64,000 nt of DNA from positions 81,786 through 145,785 of the forward strand of contig DAONJL010000001.1 in NCBI GenBank assembly GCA_035405645.1. Reading direction: 5' to 3'. Below the pieces are notes generated by a model. The model searched no databases, was not told the origin of the DNA, and saw only the letters and a program-made list of their open reading frames with translations. Both the position numbers and the translations under genes were made by a program. Numbering within the stretch: position 1 is the first letter of the stretch; each line of letters starts with the position of its first letter. This DNA is from DAONJL01 sp035405645 [NCBI: bacterium]. GTDB lineage: Bacteria > JAGOBX01 > DAONJL01. Positions 54,378 to 63,747 of this stretch are shown here, piece after piece.

Positions 54378-56007
54378 TATTTTCCTCCTCTTTTATTACT
54401 GGTAATTCTATTATAAATTCTGTTCCTTTTCCTATATCTGTATTTATATATATTTCACCATTATGGTTTTCTATTATTGTTTTAGTAACATATAATCCCA
54501 ATCCACTGCCTTTACCTATTTCTTTTGTTGTGAAAAATGGATTAAATATTTTTTTTCTTATTTCTTCTGGTATGCCTCTTCCATTATCTTTTATTCTTAT
54601 TATATCTCGTTCTTTCCGTTCATCATATTCTAATTTTATTTCTATCAACCTATCTCCATCTTTCTTTTCACTTAATTCATCTAATGCATTATTTATTATA
54701 TTTATAATTGCCTGCTCTAATTCTTGTTTTAAGCCCTCAACTTTCTTTATATTTTCTGATATCTTAAAATCTATTTCTGTTATATATTTTGATTTTGCTG
54801 ATAATAATTCTAATGAATTTTCTATTACTTCTTTTAAATCAACTACTGCTTTATTCTGCAATTCTGGCGGATATAAAAATGTTTTTATATTATATACTAT
54901 ATGTTTTATTTTTTTTGCTCCAATTTCTGTTTTGTTTATTAAATCTTGAATTATTTTAATTACTTTACTATTTTCTATTTCATCAATTTTTTCTTTTTTG
55001 CCAACTTCTTTAAGACATTCTTTTATTTTTTGTAATAATAAATTAAAATATATTTTTAAATTCTGTGTATTACCTAAAATATAAGTATTTGGATTATTTA
55101 TTTCGTGCATAAAATTCGCCAATAATTGTCCAATATTTGTCAGGCGCTCTGCTTTTGCTATTATCTCATTTTGTTTTTTTATTTGCTCTAATAGTTCAAA
55201 TTCTTTTGTTATATCTTCTATTATTACTAAATTCAAATTACATTCAAACTCTAAATAATATTGTAAAAACGGATATAGTGAAATCTTATAAACTTTATTA
55301 TTCTCAATTATTATTCTTTCATTCTGGATTTGAAGATGTAATATTTTATCATAATTGTTTTTTAATACTTCTTCAAATATATTTATATTTGAGAAATATT
55401 TATTTGACCATAGGATAGAATTATCCTTATTATTAACTATAAATATTCCCTCATCCAGACTTAAAAATAAATTAACCAATAAAATTTTTAAACAATCAAT
55501 TTTTATTGCATTATTCATTGAATTTTCTAAATTTTTTGAATAATTTATTTTATTTACTAATTGTAAAATTGAATTTTTAACTTCAATTATATTAAAAGGT
55601 TTATAAATAATTTTAAAGGCAATTAAATGCACATATTCCCATAATTTTTCTTCTTCTTTTAAGGCAGTAATTAAAATAAATGGAATATTTAAATTATAAT
55701 TTTTTTTAATATAGCAAAGAATATCAAACCCTGTTTTATTATTATCTAAAAAATGGTCAATAATCAAAAAATCAGGTCTTTTTTCTTCAAATATTTCTAT
55801 TGCCTTATTATAATTATTTGCTGAATATGTTATTAAGTTTAATCTTTTACAATGATAAGTTAATATTTCTAAAATATTTTTTTCATCATCAACAACTAAA
55901 ACTGAAATATCAGTTTTTCTTTTAGGGAAAAAAATTTGCTCAATTTCATTTATAAATTTATACTCTTCCATACTACTCCATTCAGTTTTTTTAATTTTAT
56001 TTTCCAT
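54352..56007 (-). CDS. Receiver-PAS-histidine kinase
   Basis: 551 residues, soluble. Receiver domain (34-150) with D84 (LIIDHFLDNN) and a KPFN lysine; PAS-like domain (about 170-270); HisKA with H301 (ANFMHEINNPNTYI); HATPase with INIINNALDEL, DNGRGI and GKGSGLGLYVT. It is an N-terminally regulated kinase, plausibly taking phosphate from a CheA on its receiver. No good ribosome-binding site precedes the first ATG; a second ATG at codon 13 has GGAG four bases upstream and is possible. Overlaps the downstream receiver gene by 26 bases. Confidence 0.92.
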   Translation of the reverse strand: MENKIKKTEWSSMEEYKFINEIEQIFFPKRKTDISVLVVDDEKNILEILTYHCKRLNLITYSANNYNKAIEIFEEKRPDFLIIDHFLDNNKTGFDILCYIKKNYNLNIPFILITALKEEEKLWEYVHLIAFKIIYKPFNIIEVKNSILQLVNKINYSKNLENSMNNAIKIDCLKILLVNLFLSLDEGIFIVNNKDNSILWSNKYFSNINIFEEVLKNNYDKILHLQIQNERIIIENNKVYKISLYPFLQYYLEFECNLNLVIIEDITKEFELLEQIKKQNEIIAKAERLTNIGQLLANFMHEINNPNTYILGNTQNLKIYFNLLLQKIKECLKEVGKKEKIDEIENSKVIKIIQDLINKTEIGAKKIKHIVYNIKTFLYPPELQNKAVVDLKEVIENSLELLSAKSKYITEIDFKISENIKKVEGLKQELEQAIINIINNALDELSEKKDGDRLIEIKLEYDERKERDIIRIKDNGRGIPEEIRKKIFNPFFTTKEIGKGSGLGLYVTKTIIENHNGEIYINTDIGKGTEFIIELPVIKEEENNEKKNINN

Positions 56008-56046
56008 AAAATTAAGTTGTTAAAAAAAAAATTAAAAAACTGTTTA

Positions 56047-58224
56047 TTACATTTTTTTAGAAAGTAAAAATAATGTTTCAGCAGATAAAATTAATATAAT
56101 TTCGCCATTACCTAAAATCGTATAATTTTGAAAATCATTTGCATACAATTTAAAAACTTTATGTTCAAATTCTTTTATTACTATTGTTTGAAAATTTAAT
56201 ATTTTATCAACTCCAATTGCCAGTTGGCCATATTTTGTTCTTACTATTAGCACAGGTATCTCTTCTTTTAATTCTGTATTATTTTTTTCATTTAATAATT
56301 GTGCAAGATAAAAAAATGGAATTACTTGATTTTTTATTGATATTATTTTTTTCTCCTTAAATCTGTAAAAACTATCTGGTTTTATTTTTATTATATAATT
56401 AACATCATCACTTAATATTGCATACTTATTTTGATTTATTTGAATTATTACTGATTCTTTTGTTATAAGTGTTCCTATTTGTGGTATTATTAACTCTATT
56501 ATTGTTCCTACATCTTTTGTTGATTTTATTTGATATTTTCCATTTAATTTAGTTAATGTTGTTTTCACGACATCCATACCCACACCACGACCTGAAACAT
56601 CAGAAACAATTTCTGCTGTTGAAAAACCAGGTAAAAAAATAAAATTTAATATCTCATTTTCACTTAATTTTTCTGCTGCTTCTTTCTTAACTAATCCTTT
56701 TTCTATTGCTTTCATTTTTATTTTTTCTGCATCAATTCCTTTACCATCATCAATTATAGTTAATAAAAAATTCCCTTCGTTTATTTCTGCTTTTAATATT
56801 ATTTTCCCTGTTTCTGATTTTCCTTTTTGTTTTCGTTCTTCTGGTAATTCAATGCCATGGTCTAATGAATTTCTTATTATATGTGTTAATGGTGCTTCTA
56901 ATTCATTTAATACTGATGAATCAACCTGAACATTTTCACCTATTATCTCTAATTTTACTTTCTTATTTAATTTTTTTGTTACATCACGAACTAATCTATG
57001 AAATTTATTAAATAAATTAATAACAGGCATTTTTCTGATTTCAAGTAAATTCTTTTGCAAACTCGCTATCATTTTATTTAGTTCAAATATATTTTCACGA
57101 AAACTATTTATTTCATTTTGCTCAAATTTTTTTCGTCGCTGTAAGATACTATAAAAATAATTTAATGAATCTGATTTTATTATTATTGAACCAATATTAA
57201 ACATAAATTCATCAATTTTATCCTGCTCTATTTTTACATATTTTATACTTTCTAATTCCTGTCTTGGTTTTTCTTCTTCAACTTTTTTTATTTCTTTTAC
57301 TTCTTCTTTTTTGCTTTCTTTTTGCGTTGTTTTTGTTATTATTCTTTTTAAATTACTATCTATTTGATTTCCAAAAAAATTTATTATTTCACTATCTAAA
57401 TTTTTTAATAAATTTATGTCTTCTTTTATTTTTATTATTGCTTTTATTATTTCTTCTTCTACTTTATCTTTTTCTATTTTTCTTTCTATTTGTTCAATAT
57501 TATTTTTAAATTCTTTACATAATTCATTACCACCACCTGTTTTCTTTGCTTTTGTAAATATACTATATAAATTTTTTATTTCTTCTGTTATCTCTTTATC
57601 ACCTATATAAAATCTACTATCTTTTATATACTCTTCATTTACCTCAACTTCTAATATTTCGCCTTTTTGAAATAATTCTATATCTTTATTTAATTTTTTT
57701 ATTTGATTAATTATCTGGTTTATATGGTCTTTTTGAAAATCAACTGGTAATTTATCTATATTATTTAATAGTAATGATAATTCCATTTTAAAACTATTTA
57801 AATCAATTTCTTCTTTACCGCTGATTAGTTCTTTTATTTCGTTTATATATTTAATTTCAGGTTCTAATAAAATATTTTCCTCAATAATTAATGATGCACG
57901 GCTTTTTATTGCTTTTATAAAATCTATTCCTTTTATAATTTCATCTATTATTTCTTCACTTAACTCAATTTTATTTTGTTTTATCTGAACAATTAAATCT
58001 TCAAGATTATGTGTTAATTCTGAGAGATTCAATAAACCAACAAAACCTGATGTGCCTTTTAAAGAATGGAATATCCGCATCAATGTATTTAATATACTAT
58101 CATCAATTTTATCTATTTCAATTGATGATAATAAGTTTTCTAAATTTGTTATATATTCATCACATTCACTTAAAAACTCTTGAAATATCTGTTTATCTAC
58201 TTCTTTTATTTTTTTCTCACTCAT
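56047..58224 (-). CDS. Second CheA-type histidine kinase
   Basis: 725 residues: one Hpt domain with H53 (IFHSLKGTSG), a long helical middle (about 110-330) with no phosphotransfer motif, a dimerisation domain, the ATPase (THIIRNSLDHGIE, DDGKGID, GRGVGMDVV) and a C-terminal CheW-like domain. All ATP-binding boxes look intact. It is clearly related to, but distinct from, the CheA at 49808. AAGGTGA lies inside the end of the preceding receiver gene, 3 bases upstream, so the two are co-translated and the receiver is a likely phosphate target. Confidence 0.93.
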   Translation of the reverse strand: MSEKKIKEVDKQIFQEFLSECDEYITNLENLLSSIEIDKIDDSILNTLMRIFHSLKGTSGFVGLLNLSELTHNLEDLIVQIKQNKIELSEEIIDEIIKGIDFIKAIKSRASLIIEENILLEPEIKYINEIKELISGKEEIDLNSFKMELSLLLNNIDKLPVDFQKDHINQIINQIKKLNKDIELFQKGEILEVEVNEEYIKDSRFYIGDKEITEEIKNLYSIFTKAKKTGGGNELCKEFKNNIEQIERKIEKDKVEEEIIKAIIKIKEDINLLKNLDSEIINFFGNQIDSNLKRIITKTTQKESKKEEVKEIKKVEEEKPRQELESIKYVKIEQDKIDEFMFNIGSIIIKSDSLNYFYSILQRRKKFEQNEINSFRENIFELNKMIASLQKNLLEIRKMPVINLFNKFHRLVRDVTKKLNKKVKLEIIGENVQVDSSVLNELEAPLTHIIRNSLDHGIELPEERKQKGKSETGKIILKAEINEGNFLLTIIDDGKGIDAEKIKMKAIEKGLVKKEAAEKLSENEILNFIFLPGFSTAEIVSDVSGRGVGMDVVKTTLTKLNGKYQIKSTKDVGTIIELIIPQIGTLITKESVIIQINQNKYAILSDDVNYIIKIKPDSFYRFKEKKIISIKNQVIPFFYLAQLLNEKNNTELKEEIPVLIVRTKYGQLAIGVDKILNFQTIVIKEFEHKVFKLYANDFQNYTILGNGEIILILSAETLFLLSKKM

Positions 58225-58227
58225 TAT

Positions 58228-58647
58228 TTATTCACCTTTTTGTTCTTTAGATATTATTTCTGCAATTATTACTTTCCATCGTGCTATTCTTTTTTCTATA
58301 TCACGAACACAATCAATTAATACATTTACATCACTAAAAGGTTTTAAAAAAATTTCAAATGCACCACGCCGTAATGCTGATGTAACTAAATTCAATCTTG
58401 CATAACCAGTTATTGCTATTATTTGTATTATTCCATTTCGTTCTTTTACTTTTTTTATCAAATCAATTCCATTCATTTCTGGCATCATTAAATCAGTTAT
58501 TAATACATCCACTTTCTCTTTACAACAATAATCAAAAGCCTCAATTGGATTTGTCATTACTATCACATTATAGTCAGTATTAAATAAAAATGCATTTTTC
58601 AGCATTTCTAATATATTCTTATCATCATCTACTATTAAGACATTCAT
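58228..58647 (-). CDS. Single-domain response regulator, cluster paralogue
   Basis: 139 residues: receiver with D52 (LITDLMMPEMNG), AITGYA switch region, lysine in FLKPFSD and a C-terminal helical tail ending EIISKEQKGE. Very similar in plan to the receiver at 53967. It directly precedes the second CheA (3-base gap) and follows a receiver-histidine kinase by 86 bases. Confidence 0.92.
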   Translation of the reverse strand: MNVLIVDDDKNILEMLKNAFLFNTDYNVIVMTNPIEAFDYCCKEKVDVLITDLMMPEMNGIDLIKKVKERNGIIQIIAITGYARLNLVTSALRRGAFEIFLKPFSDVNVLIDCVRDIEKRIARWKVIIAEIISKEQKGE

Positions 58648-58733
58648 TTTTATTAACCTCCAACAATTGCCTCTTTTTGATAGGGTATTTTTTTTATTAT
58701 GTTAAATAATTTTTTATAAAAATTTTGCTATAT

Positions 58734-59921
58734 TTATTTATTTAATGGCAATGCAATTTTTATCGTTGTTCCTGCTCCTTCTTCACTTAATATTTCTATT
58801 GAACCTTTAAATTTATCTTCTATTATTTTTTTTGTAATATATAAACCTATACCACTTCCCTTCTTGCCTTTTGTGCTTATAATATTTTTAAATAAATTTT
58901 CTAATATCTCTTTTTTTATTCCCGGACCATTATCTATTATTTCTATTATTATTTTACTATCTTCCTTACTTATATTTATTATTATTTTTGGGTCTTTGCT
59001 ATATTCTAATGCTTCATAAGCATTTTTTAAAATATTTAATATTATCATTTGTAGATTTGAAAAATTGCCTTTTATTATTCTCTCTTCTTCTTTTAATCTA
59101 TTATTTAATTCTAATTTTATATTTTTCATTTTTAAAAATTTGATTAAATCAATACACCTTTCTATTACTTTTATTACATCAACATTTTCTTCAAGTTCTG
59201 GTGAAAAAATAAATTTATGAAAATAATTTAATAATGCTAATATTTTATCACTGCCCTCTTTCATTGACTGAATTAAATTAGGATAATTTTCTACAATTAA
59301 ATTTATTTTTTTCTTTATCTGTTCCTCAGTATTTGAATTATTATTAACATAAAAATTTAATGCTTCCTTAATAATATTAAATGTTACTACTAAATTATCA
59401 CAGTTACCTTTTATATATGAAATTGGATTTCTAATATCATGAATAAAACCATTTACTAAATGCCCAAGAACATTCATTTTTTCTGATTGTAAATATATTA
59501 ATTCTTCTAATCTTTTCTTTTCGTTTCTTTTTCTTATTGTCTCGAAAGATTTGTTTAAGTAAAGTGATAGTATCTGAAAATTTATAGGTTTGGTAATAAA
59601 ATTAGATGCTCTTAATTGTAATGCTTTTATTGCTATTTCTAATTCAGATGAGGCTGTCATAATAATAAATTCACATTCTATATTCATATTATTTAATTTT
59701 TCGAGTAATTCAAGACCTGTCATCATTGGTAAATAATAATCACATAAGATAGCATCAAAATTCTTGTTTTTATCTTTTTCAATATCTGATAAAAATGCTT
59801 GTGGTGTGCTATATGAATAAATTTTATCAAATACTTTTAATTTTGCTATATAAAGGTTTAACACTTTTAAATTTGCTTCTTCATCATCTATAATAACTAA
59901 ATTATAATTTTCGTCTGTCAT
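58734..59921 (-). CDS. Receiver-histidine kinase
   Basis: 395 residues, soluble. Receiver (6-125) with D61 (AILCDYYLPMMTG) and K in ITKPINF; HisKA with H161 (VNGFIHDIRNPIS); HATPase with LNILKNAYEALE, DNGPGIKKE and KGSGIGLYITKKI. It resembles the 54352 kinase minus the PAS domain. Such receiver-first kinases usually receive phosphate or a conformational cue from another kinase and pass it to a separate regulator. Lies 207 bases after the triple-CheW gene. Confidence 0.92.
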   Translation of the reverse strand: MTDENYNLVIIDDEEANLKVLNLYIAKLKVFDKIYSYSTPQAFLSDIEKDKNKNFDAILCDYYLPMMTGLELLEKLNNMNIECEFIIMTASSELEIAIKALQLRASNFITKPINFQILSLYLNKSFETIRKRNEKKRLEELIYLQSEKMNVLGHLVNGFIHDIRNPISYIKGNCDNLVVTFNIIKEALNFYVNNNSNTEEQIKKKINLIVENYPNLIQSMKEGSDKILALLNYFHKFIFSPELEENVDVIKVIERCIDLIKFLKMKNIKLELNNRLKEEERIIKGNFSNLQMIILNILKNAYEALEYSKDPKIIINISKEDSKIIIEIIDNGPGIKKEILENLFKNIISTKGKKGSGIGLYITKKIIEDKFKGSIEILSEEGAGTTIKIALPLNK

Positions 59922-60128
59922 AAAATAAAAATTTTATACCTCCACTTTTTTATATAATATCAAAAAAAATTTTACTCCTACCATTACAAATCATTTTGTT
60001 TCGAATATAAAATTTTTATTTCCTTTTTTTATCGAACAAAATATCAACTTACTAAATAAATTCACTTTATCTCAACAATAATACCGGAATAATTTATTTT
60101 ATCCTCTATGCTCTCTTCACTTTATTCA
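59922..60128. other. Gap inside the chemosensory cluster
   Basis: 207 bases with no open frame of note. It contains CTCTATGCTCTCTTCACT near 60107, loosely like the repeat-bearing gap at 52441. No clear promoter seen. Confidence 0.35.
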
Positions 60129-61718
60129 TTACTTAACTTTTTTTTCTTTTTTTTTATTCTCTTTTTTTAATAAATCACCATCTTTTTCTTGCAATTCTTT
60201 TTCTATCTCATCTAATAAACTTAATTCTTTTTTTTCTGTTTCTGTTAATAATTTATCAAGATTTAATAATATTATCATTCTTTTTCCTTGCTGTAATTTA
60301 CATATTCCACCGATAAATTCTCGCTCTATTGCTGATGATATTATTGCTGGTGCGGGTTCAATATCTTTTTTCGGTACGCGTAATACTTCTGATACTGAAT
60401 CAACAATTAAGGCTGTTTTATTGTTCTGTATCTCTACTATAACTAATCTTGTCTTATCATCAAATTCTTTTTTGCCGATTGAGAACCGCTTTCTTAATGA
60501 AATTACTGGTATTACATTACCACGCAAATTTGCCACACCCTCAATAAAAGATGGAGCATTTGGCACATGAACTATTGACTGCATTCTATTTATTTCCTGT
60601 ACCTGTTTTATATTTATTCCATATTCTTCATTCGCTAATCTAAATGTTACTAATTGTTCTTCTTCTATCATACCGCTTATTTCTTCTTTTACTTTTTCAT
60701 TCTCTTTAACATTACTCTCAACTATTTTACCCATTTCACTTATTTCAGCCTCCTCAAATAAATTTTGTGAATCAAATATCATTATTATCCTTTTGCCTTC
60801 TTTTAATTTTGCTAATCCTTTTAATTGTTTTCGCTCGCGGCCACTTAAAATTGCAGGTGGTGGTTCTATTATACTTTTTGTTATTCTTATTACTTCATTT
60901 ACTTTATCTACTATTAGCCCTATTTTTACATTATTTATTGTAAAAACTATAATTCTTGTAGAATCAGAATATTCTTTTGTAGCAAGCCCTAAAAATACTC
61001 TTAAATCAACAACAGGTAAAATTTCATTTCGTAACGAAATTATACCATTAACATAATTTGGTGCTCCTGGAACTTTCGTTATTTCTGGGACTCGAATAAT
61101 TTCATTTACTGAATCAACAAAAAAACCAAACTCTTCTTTCTCTAATAAAAATGTTACTATTAACTCTTCCTCAATTTTTTCTTCTTTTATTTTATGTTCA
61201 GCCATTTTTACTGCTGCAAATTCTTTGCTCTCTTTTACTTTTACCTCACTTTCGAGCATACAACTTTTTTCAACATTTATAGTTAAAATTAGACGCTCAC
61301 CTTTATTTAATTTTATCACTCCTTCTAAAAAATCTGATTGTATGCCTTTTACTACTTTTGGAGCTTTTTCTATTATGCTATTATCAACTCTTAAAACTTC
61401 TTTAACAGAATCAACAATCATACCAATAGCAGAACCACAAACATCTAATACAAGGATTCTGGTAACTTCTGTTATTGGGGCTGGTTCTAAACCAAAACGA
61501 ATACGCGTGTTTATTAATGGTAAAACACCGCCTCTTAAATTTGAGATACCTTCAATAAATGTTGGAGCATTTGGTATCTTTGTAACACCAGGTATTCGAA
61601 CTATTTCTTTTACTTTGTTTATCTCAACACCAAATTCTATATCACTTAAATTAAATGTTACAAGTTGTGATTCTGAGAGATTTATTTCTTTATTTTTATT
61701 TTCAGTAATTGTTTCCAT
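60129..61718 (-). CDS. Triple-CheW coupling protein
   Basis: 529 residues with three complete CheW domains in tandem, at about 17-150, 180-315 and 350-495. Each has the same landmarks: EFGVEINKVKEI/EFGFFVDSVNEI/EYGINIKQVQEI, a PNAP or PGAP motif, and IEGISNLRGGVLP/VNGIISLRNEILP/IEGVANLRGNVIP. Linkers are charged and the C-terminus ends in a lysine-rich tail. CheW bridges receptors and CheA; three in a row would multiply binding sites in an array. The GGAGG at 61730-61734 is 11 bases from this ATG but 6 bases from an out-of-frame ATG at 61723. Confidence 0.95.
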   Translation of the reverse strand: METITENKNKEINLSESQLVTFNLSDIEFGVEINKVKEIVRIPGVTKIPNAPTFIEGISNLRGGVLPLINTRIRFGLEPAPITEVTRILVLDVCGSAIGMIVDSVKEVLRVDNSIIEKAPKVVKGIQSDFLEGVIKLNKGERLILTINVEKSCMLESEVKVKESKEFAAVKMAEHKIKEEKIEEELIVTFLLEKEEFGFFVDSVNEIIRVPEITKVPGAPNYVNGIISLRNEILPVVDLRVFLGLATKEYSDSTRIIVFTINNVKIGLIVDKVNEVIRITKSIIEPPPAILSGRERKQLKGLAKLKEGKRIIMIFDSQNLFEEAEISEMGKIVESNVKENEKVKEEISGMIEEEQLVTFRLANEEYGINIKQVQEINRMQSIVHVPNAPSFIEGVANLRGNVIPVISLRKRFSIGKKEFDDKTRLVIVEIQNNKTALIVDSVSEVLRVPKKDIEPAPAIISSAIEREFIGGICKLQQGKRMIILLNLDKLLTETEKKELSLLDEIEKELQEKDGDLLKKENKKKEKKVK

Positions 61719-61764
61719 TCCATTTTTTACCTCCTTTTAAAATTTTAAAAAATTGCTAATTTTA

Positions 61765-63747
61765 TTAAGCACCCATATTTTGCATTTCATCTGCCTGTGA
61801 TGATATATCTTCTGTTGCTTCCTGTATTTGCTCTAATGCTTTCTTGCCTTCTTCTGCTGCTTGCTGTGCTTCGGAGGTAGCTTTTAATGCTTGTTTTGCT
61901 GCTGTTGCTATCTGGTCTATTGCATTCTTTGCTTCTTCCATTGATTTTAATGCTTCACTTGACATATTTACTATTTCTACTGAACTCTTTAAAACTTCTT
62001 CTATTTCTTTCTCTACTATATTTAATGAATCTGTTACTTTTTTTGCTTCTTCTACCTGCGCTGCTGATGCTTTACCAACTGCTTCAATATCTGCTGATGC
62101 TCGTGTTATTTGTAATTGTATTGCTCGCACCATATCTTTTATCTTGCCTGCATTTTCTGCTGAATCTGTTGCAAGTGTCCTTATGTCTGCTGCAACTACT
62201 GAAAATCCTCTACCAAATTCGCCCGCACGCGCAGCTTCGATTGAACCATTTACTGCAAGCATATTTGTTTGTATCGTTACATTTGTTATTGCATCTACTA
62301 TTTTATCTATCATTCTTGTCCTGGCTTCTAATTCTAATATGTTCTTCGCTGATTGAATTGATGATTTTGCTGAATTACCTATATTTGTTATCATATTATC
62401 TACATTTACTTTATTCTTTGCTAATAATTCTTTTAATAATTTTATTTTTTCTTCTGAGAGTTTTGATTTCTCGCCTATTACTGTTGCTTCGCCTGTTAAT
62501 TTATCACTTAATGTAACTGCTTTTTTTGCTACTTCTTCCTGCATTTTTGCACCTGAATTTATTTGTTCTATTGCTTTATATATCTGTCCTGATGCTGCAT
62601 TTGCTTCTTCTATGTTTGATGATAATTCTTCTGCCACTGCTGCTAATTCTTCTGCTGATTTCTGTGCGTCAGTCGAATGTTTTAATGTATCTGCCATATC
62701 TGCTAAATTATTTGCTGCACTGCTTATTTCATTGTATGCTTTTACCTGCTCCTGAACTGATTTTGTTGCTTCTTCACAAGCACTTGATTGTTCCTCTGCT
62801 GCACTTGCTATTTGCTCTGCTAATTTTAAAAACTCATCTGCGCCTTTACTCATTTCTCCACTTCGTTTATTTATTTCTGCTGAACCTTCTTCTATTACTC
62901 GCATATCTTGCTCTATTGTTTTTAAGTCTTCTGTAATTACTTTTGCTTTTTCTACTTCTTCTTTTGCTTTTTCTGCTGCTGACTGTATTTCACCTGCAAC
63001 TACTTTTACCTGCTGCTGGATATCTGATATTACTGTCGTTATTTCACGGGCACTTTTTTCACTTAATTCTGCAAGATTTCGCACTTCATCCGCTACAACA
63101 GCAAAACCTTTACCATGCTCACCTGCTCTTGCTGCTTCGATTGCTGCATTTAATGCAAGTAAATTTGTCTGGTCTGCTATACCTACTACTGCTTTTACTA
63201 TTTCACTTATTTGCTCTGCCTGTTTTTCTAATTCTGCTATTATTTTTGCTGATTCTATATTTGCCTGTGCTGCTTTATTTACTCCTATTATTAACTGGTC
63301 TATTTCCTGTGTTGTCGTTTTATTTAGTTGTTGTAAATTTCTTACTTTGTTTAATGATATTTCTGCATTTTCTGATGCTCTGACTGCTGCCTTTGCTATT
63401 TCATTTATTGCTGCTCTTGTCTCATCTGCATTTGATGATGCTTCTTCTGCACCTGATGTTACTTCTTCCATTGCATGTGCTAATTCCTGGGCGGCCCCGC
63501 TACTTTGTTCTATCATTGATGATAATTGTTCTGTTGCTGCTGCTATTCGTTCTGCAATTTGTTGTTGTCTTGCTAATGTCCTTGCTTTTGCTTTCTGACT
63601 TGCTATTTTTTTCGCTTCTGCTCGTTTGACTGCATTATCTTCTGTACCAATTACTTTCATTAATCCTTTTTCATTTTCAATCTTACCATTTTGCATTGTT
63701 GTTTGAACCTTTTTTTCATCCGGATTTTCTAAAATCTTTTTTTCCAT
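61765..63747 (-). CDS. Soluble chemoreceptor with two MCP signalling tips
   Basis: 660 residues, no membrane segment and no recognisable ligand domain. After a 60-residue charged leader, almost the whole protein is alanine/glutamate-rich coiled coil. It has two hairpin tips: a canonical one at about 190-215 ([19 protein letters not shown]) and a second at about 491-515 ([19 protein letters not shown], then [15 protein letters not shown]). The C-terminus ([10 protein letters not shown]) is not a CheR-tethering pentapeptide. A strong AGGAGGT site precedes the ATG. First gene of the cluster, 46 bases before the triple CheW. A cytoplasmic receptor able to form two CheA/CheW contact zones is the inference. 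Confidence 0.93.
   Translation of the reverse strand: MEKKILENPDEKKVQTTMQNGKIENEKGLMKVIGTEDNAVKRAEAKKIASQKAKARTLARQQQIAERIAAATEQLSSMIEQSSGAAQELAHAMEEVTSGAEEASSNADETRAAINEIAKAAVRASENAEISLNKVRNLQQLNKTTTQEIDQLIIGVNKAAQANIESAKIIAELEKQAEQISEIVKAVVGIADQTNLLALNAAIEAARAGEHGKGFAVVADEVRNLAELSEKSAREITTVISDIQQQVKVVAGEIQSAAEKAKEEVEKAKVITEDLKTIEQDMRVIEEGSAEINKRSGEMSKGADEFLKLAEQIASAAEEQSSACEEATKSVQEQVKAYNEISSAANNLADMADTLKHSTDAQKSAEELAAVAEELSSNIEEANAASGQIYKAIEQINSGAKMQEEVAKKAVTLSDKLTGEATVIGEKSKLSEEKIKLLKELLAKNKVNVDNMITNIGNSAKSSIQSAKNILELEARTRMIDKIVDAITNVTIQTNMLAVNGSIEAARAGEFGRGFSVVAADIRTLATDSAENAGKIKDMVRAIQLQITRASADIEAVGKASAAQVEEAKKVTDSLNIVEKEIEEVLKSSVEIVNMSSEALKSMEEAKNAIDQIATAAKQALKATSEAQQAAEEGKKALEQIQEATEDISSQADEMQNMGA

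Noticed and set aside
61844-63629. Long leucine- or serine-rich open frames on the plus strand opposite the double-tip receptor and other che genes
   Set aside because: They run antisense to clear genes, have low-complexity composition created by the AT-rich codon use, no ribosome-binding sites and no family features.
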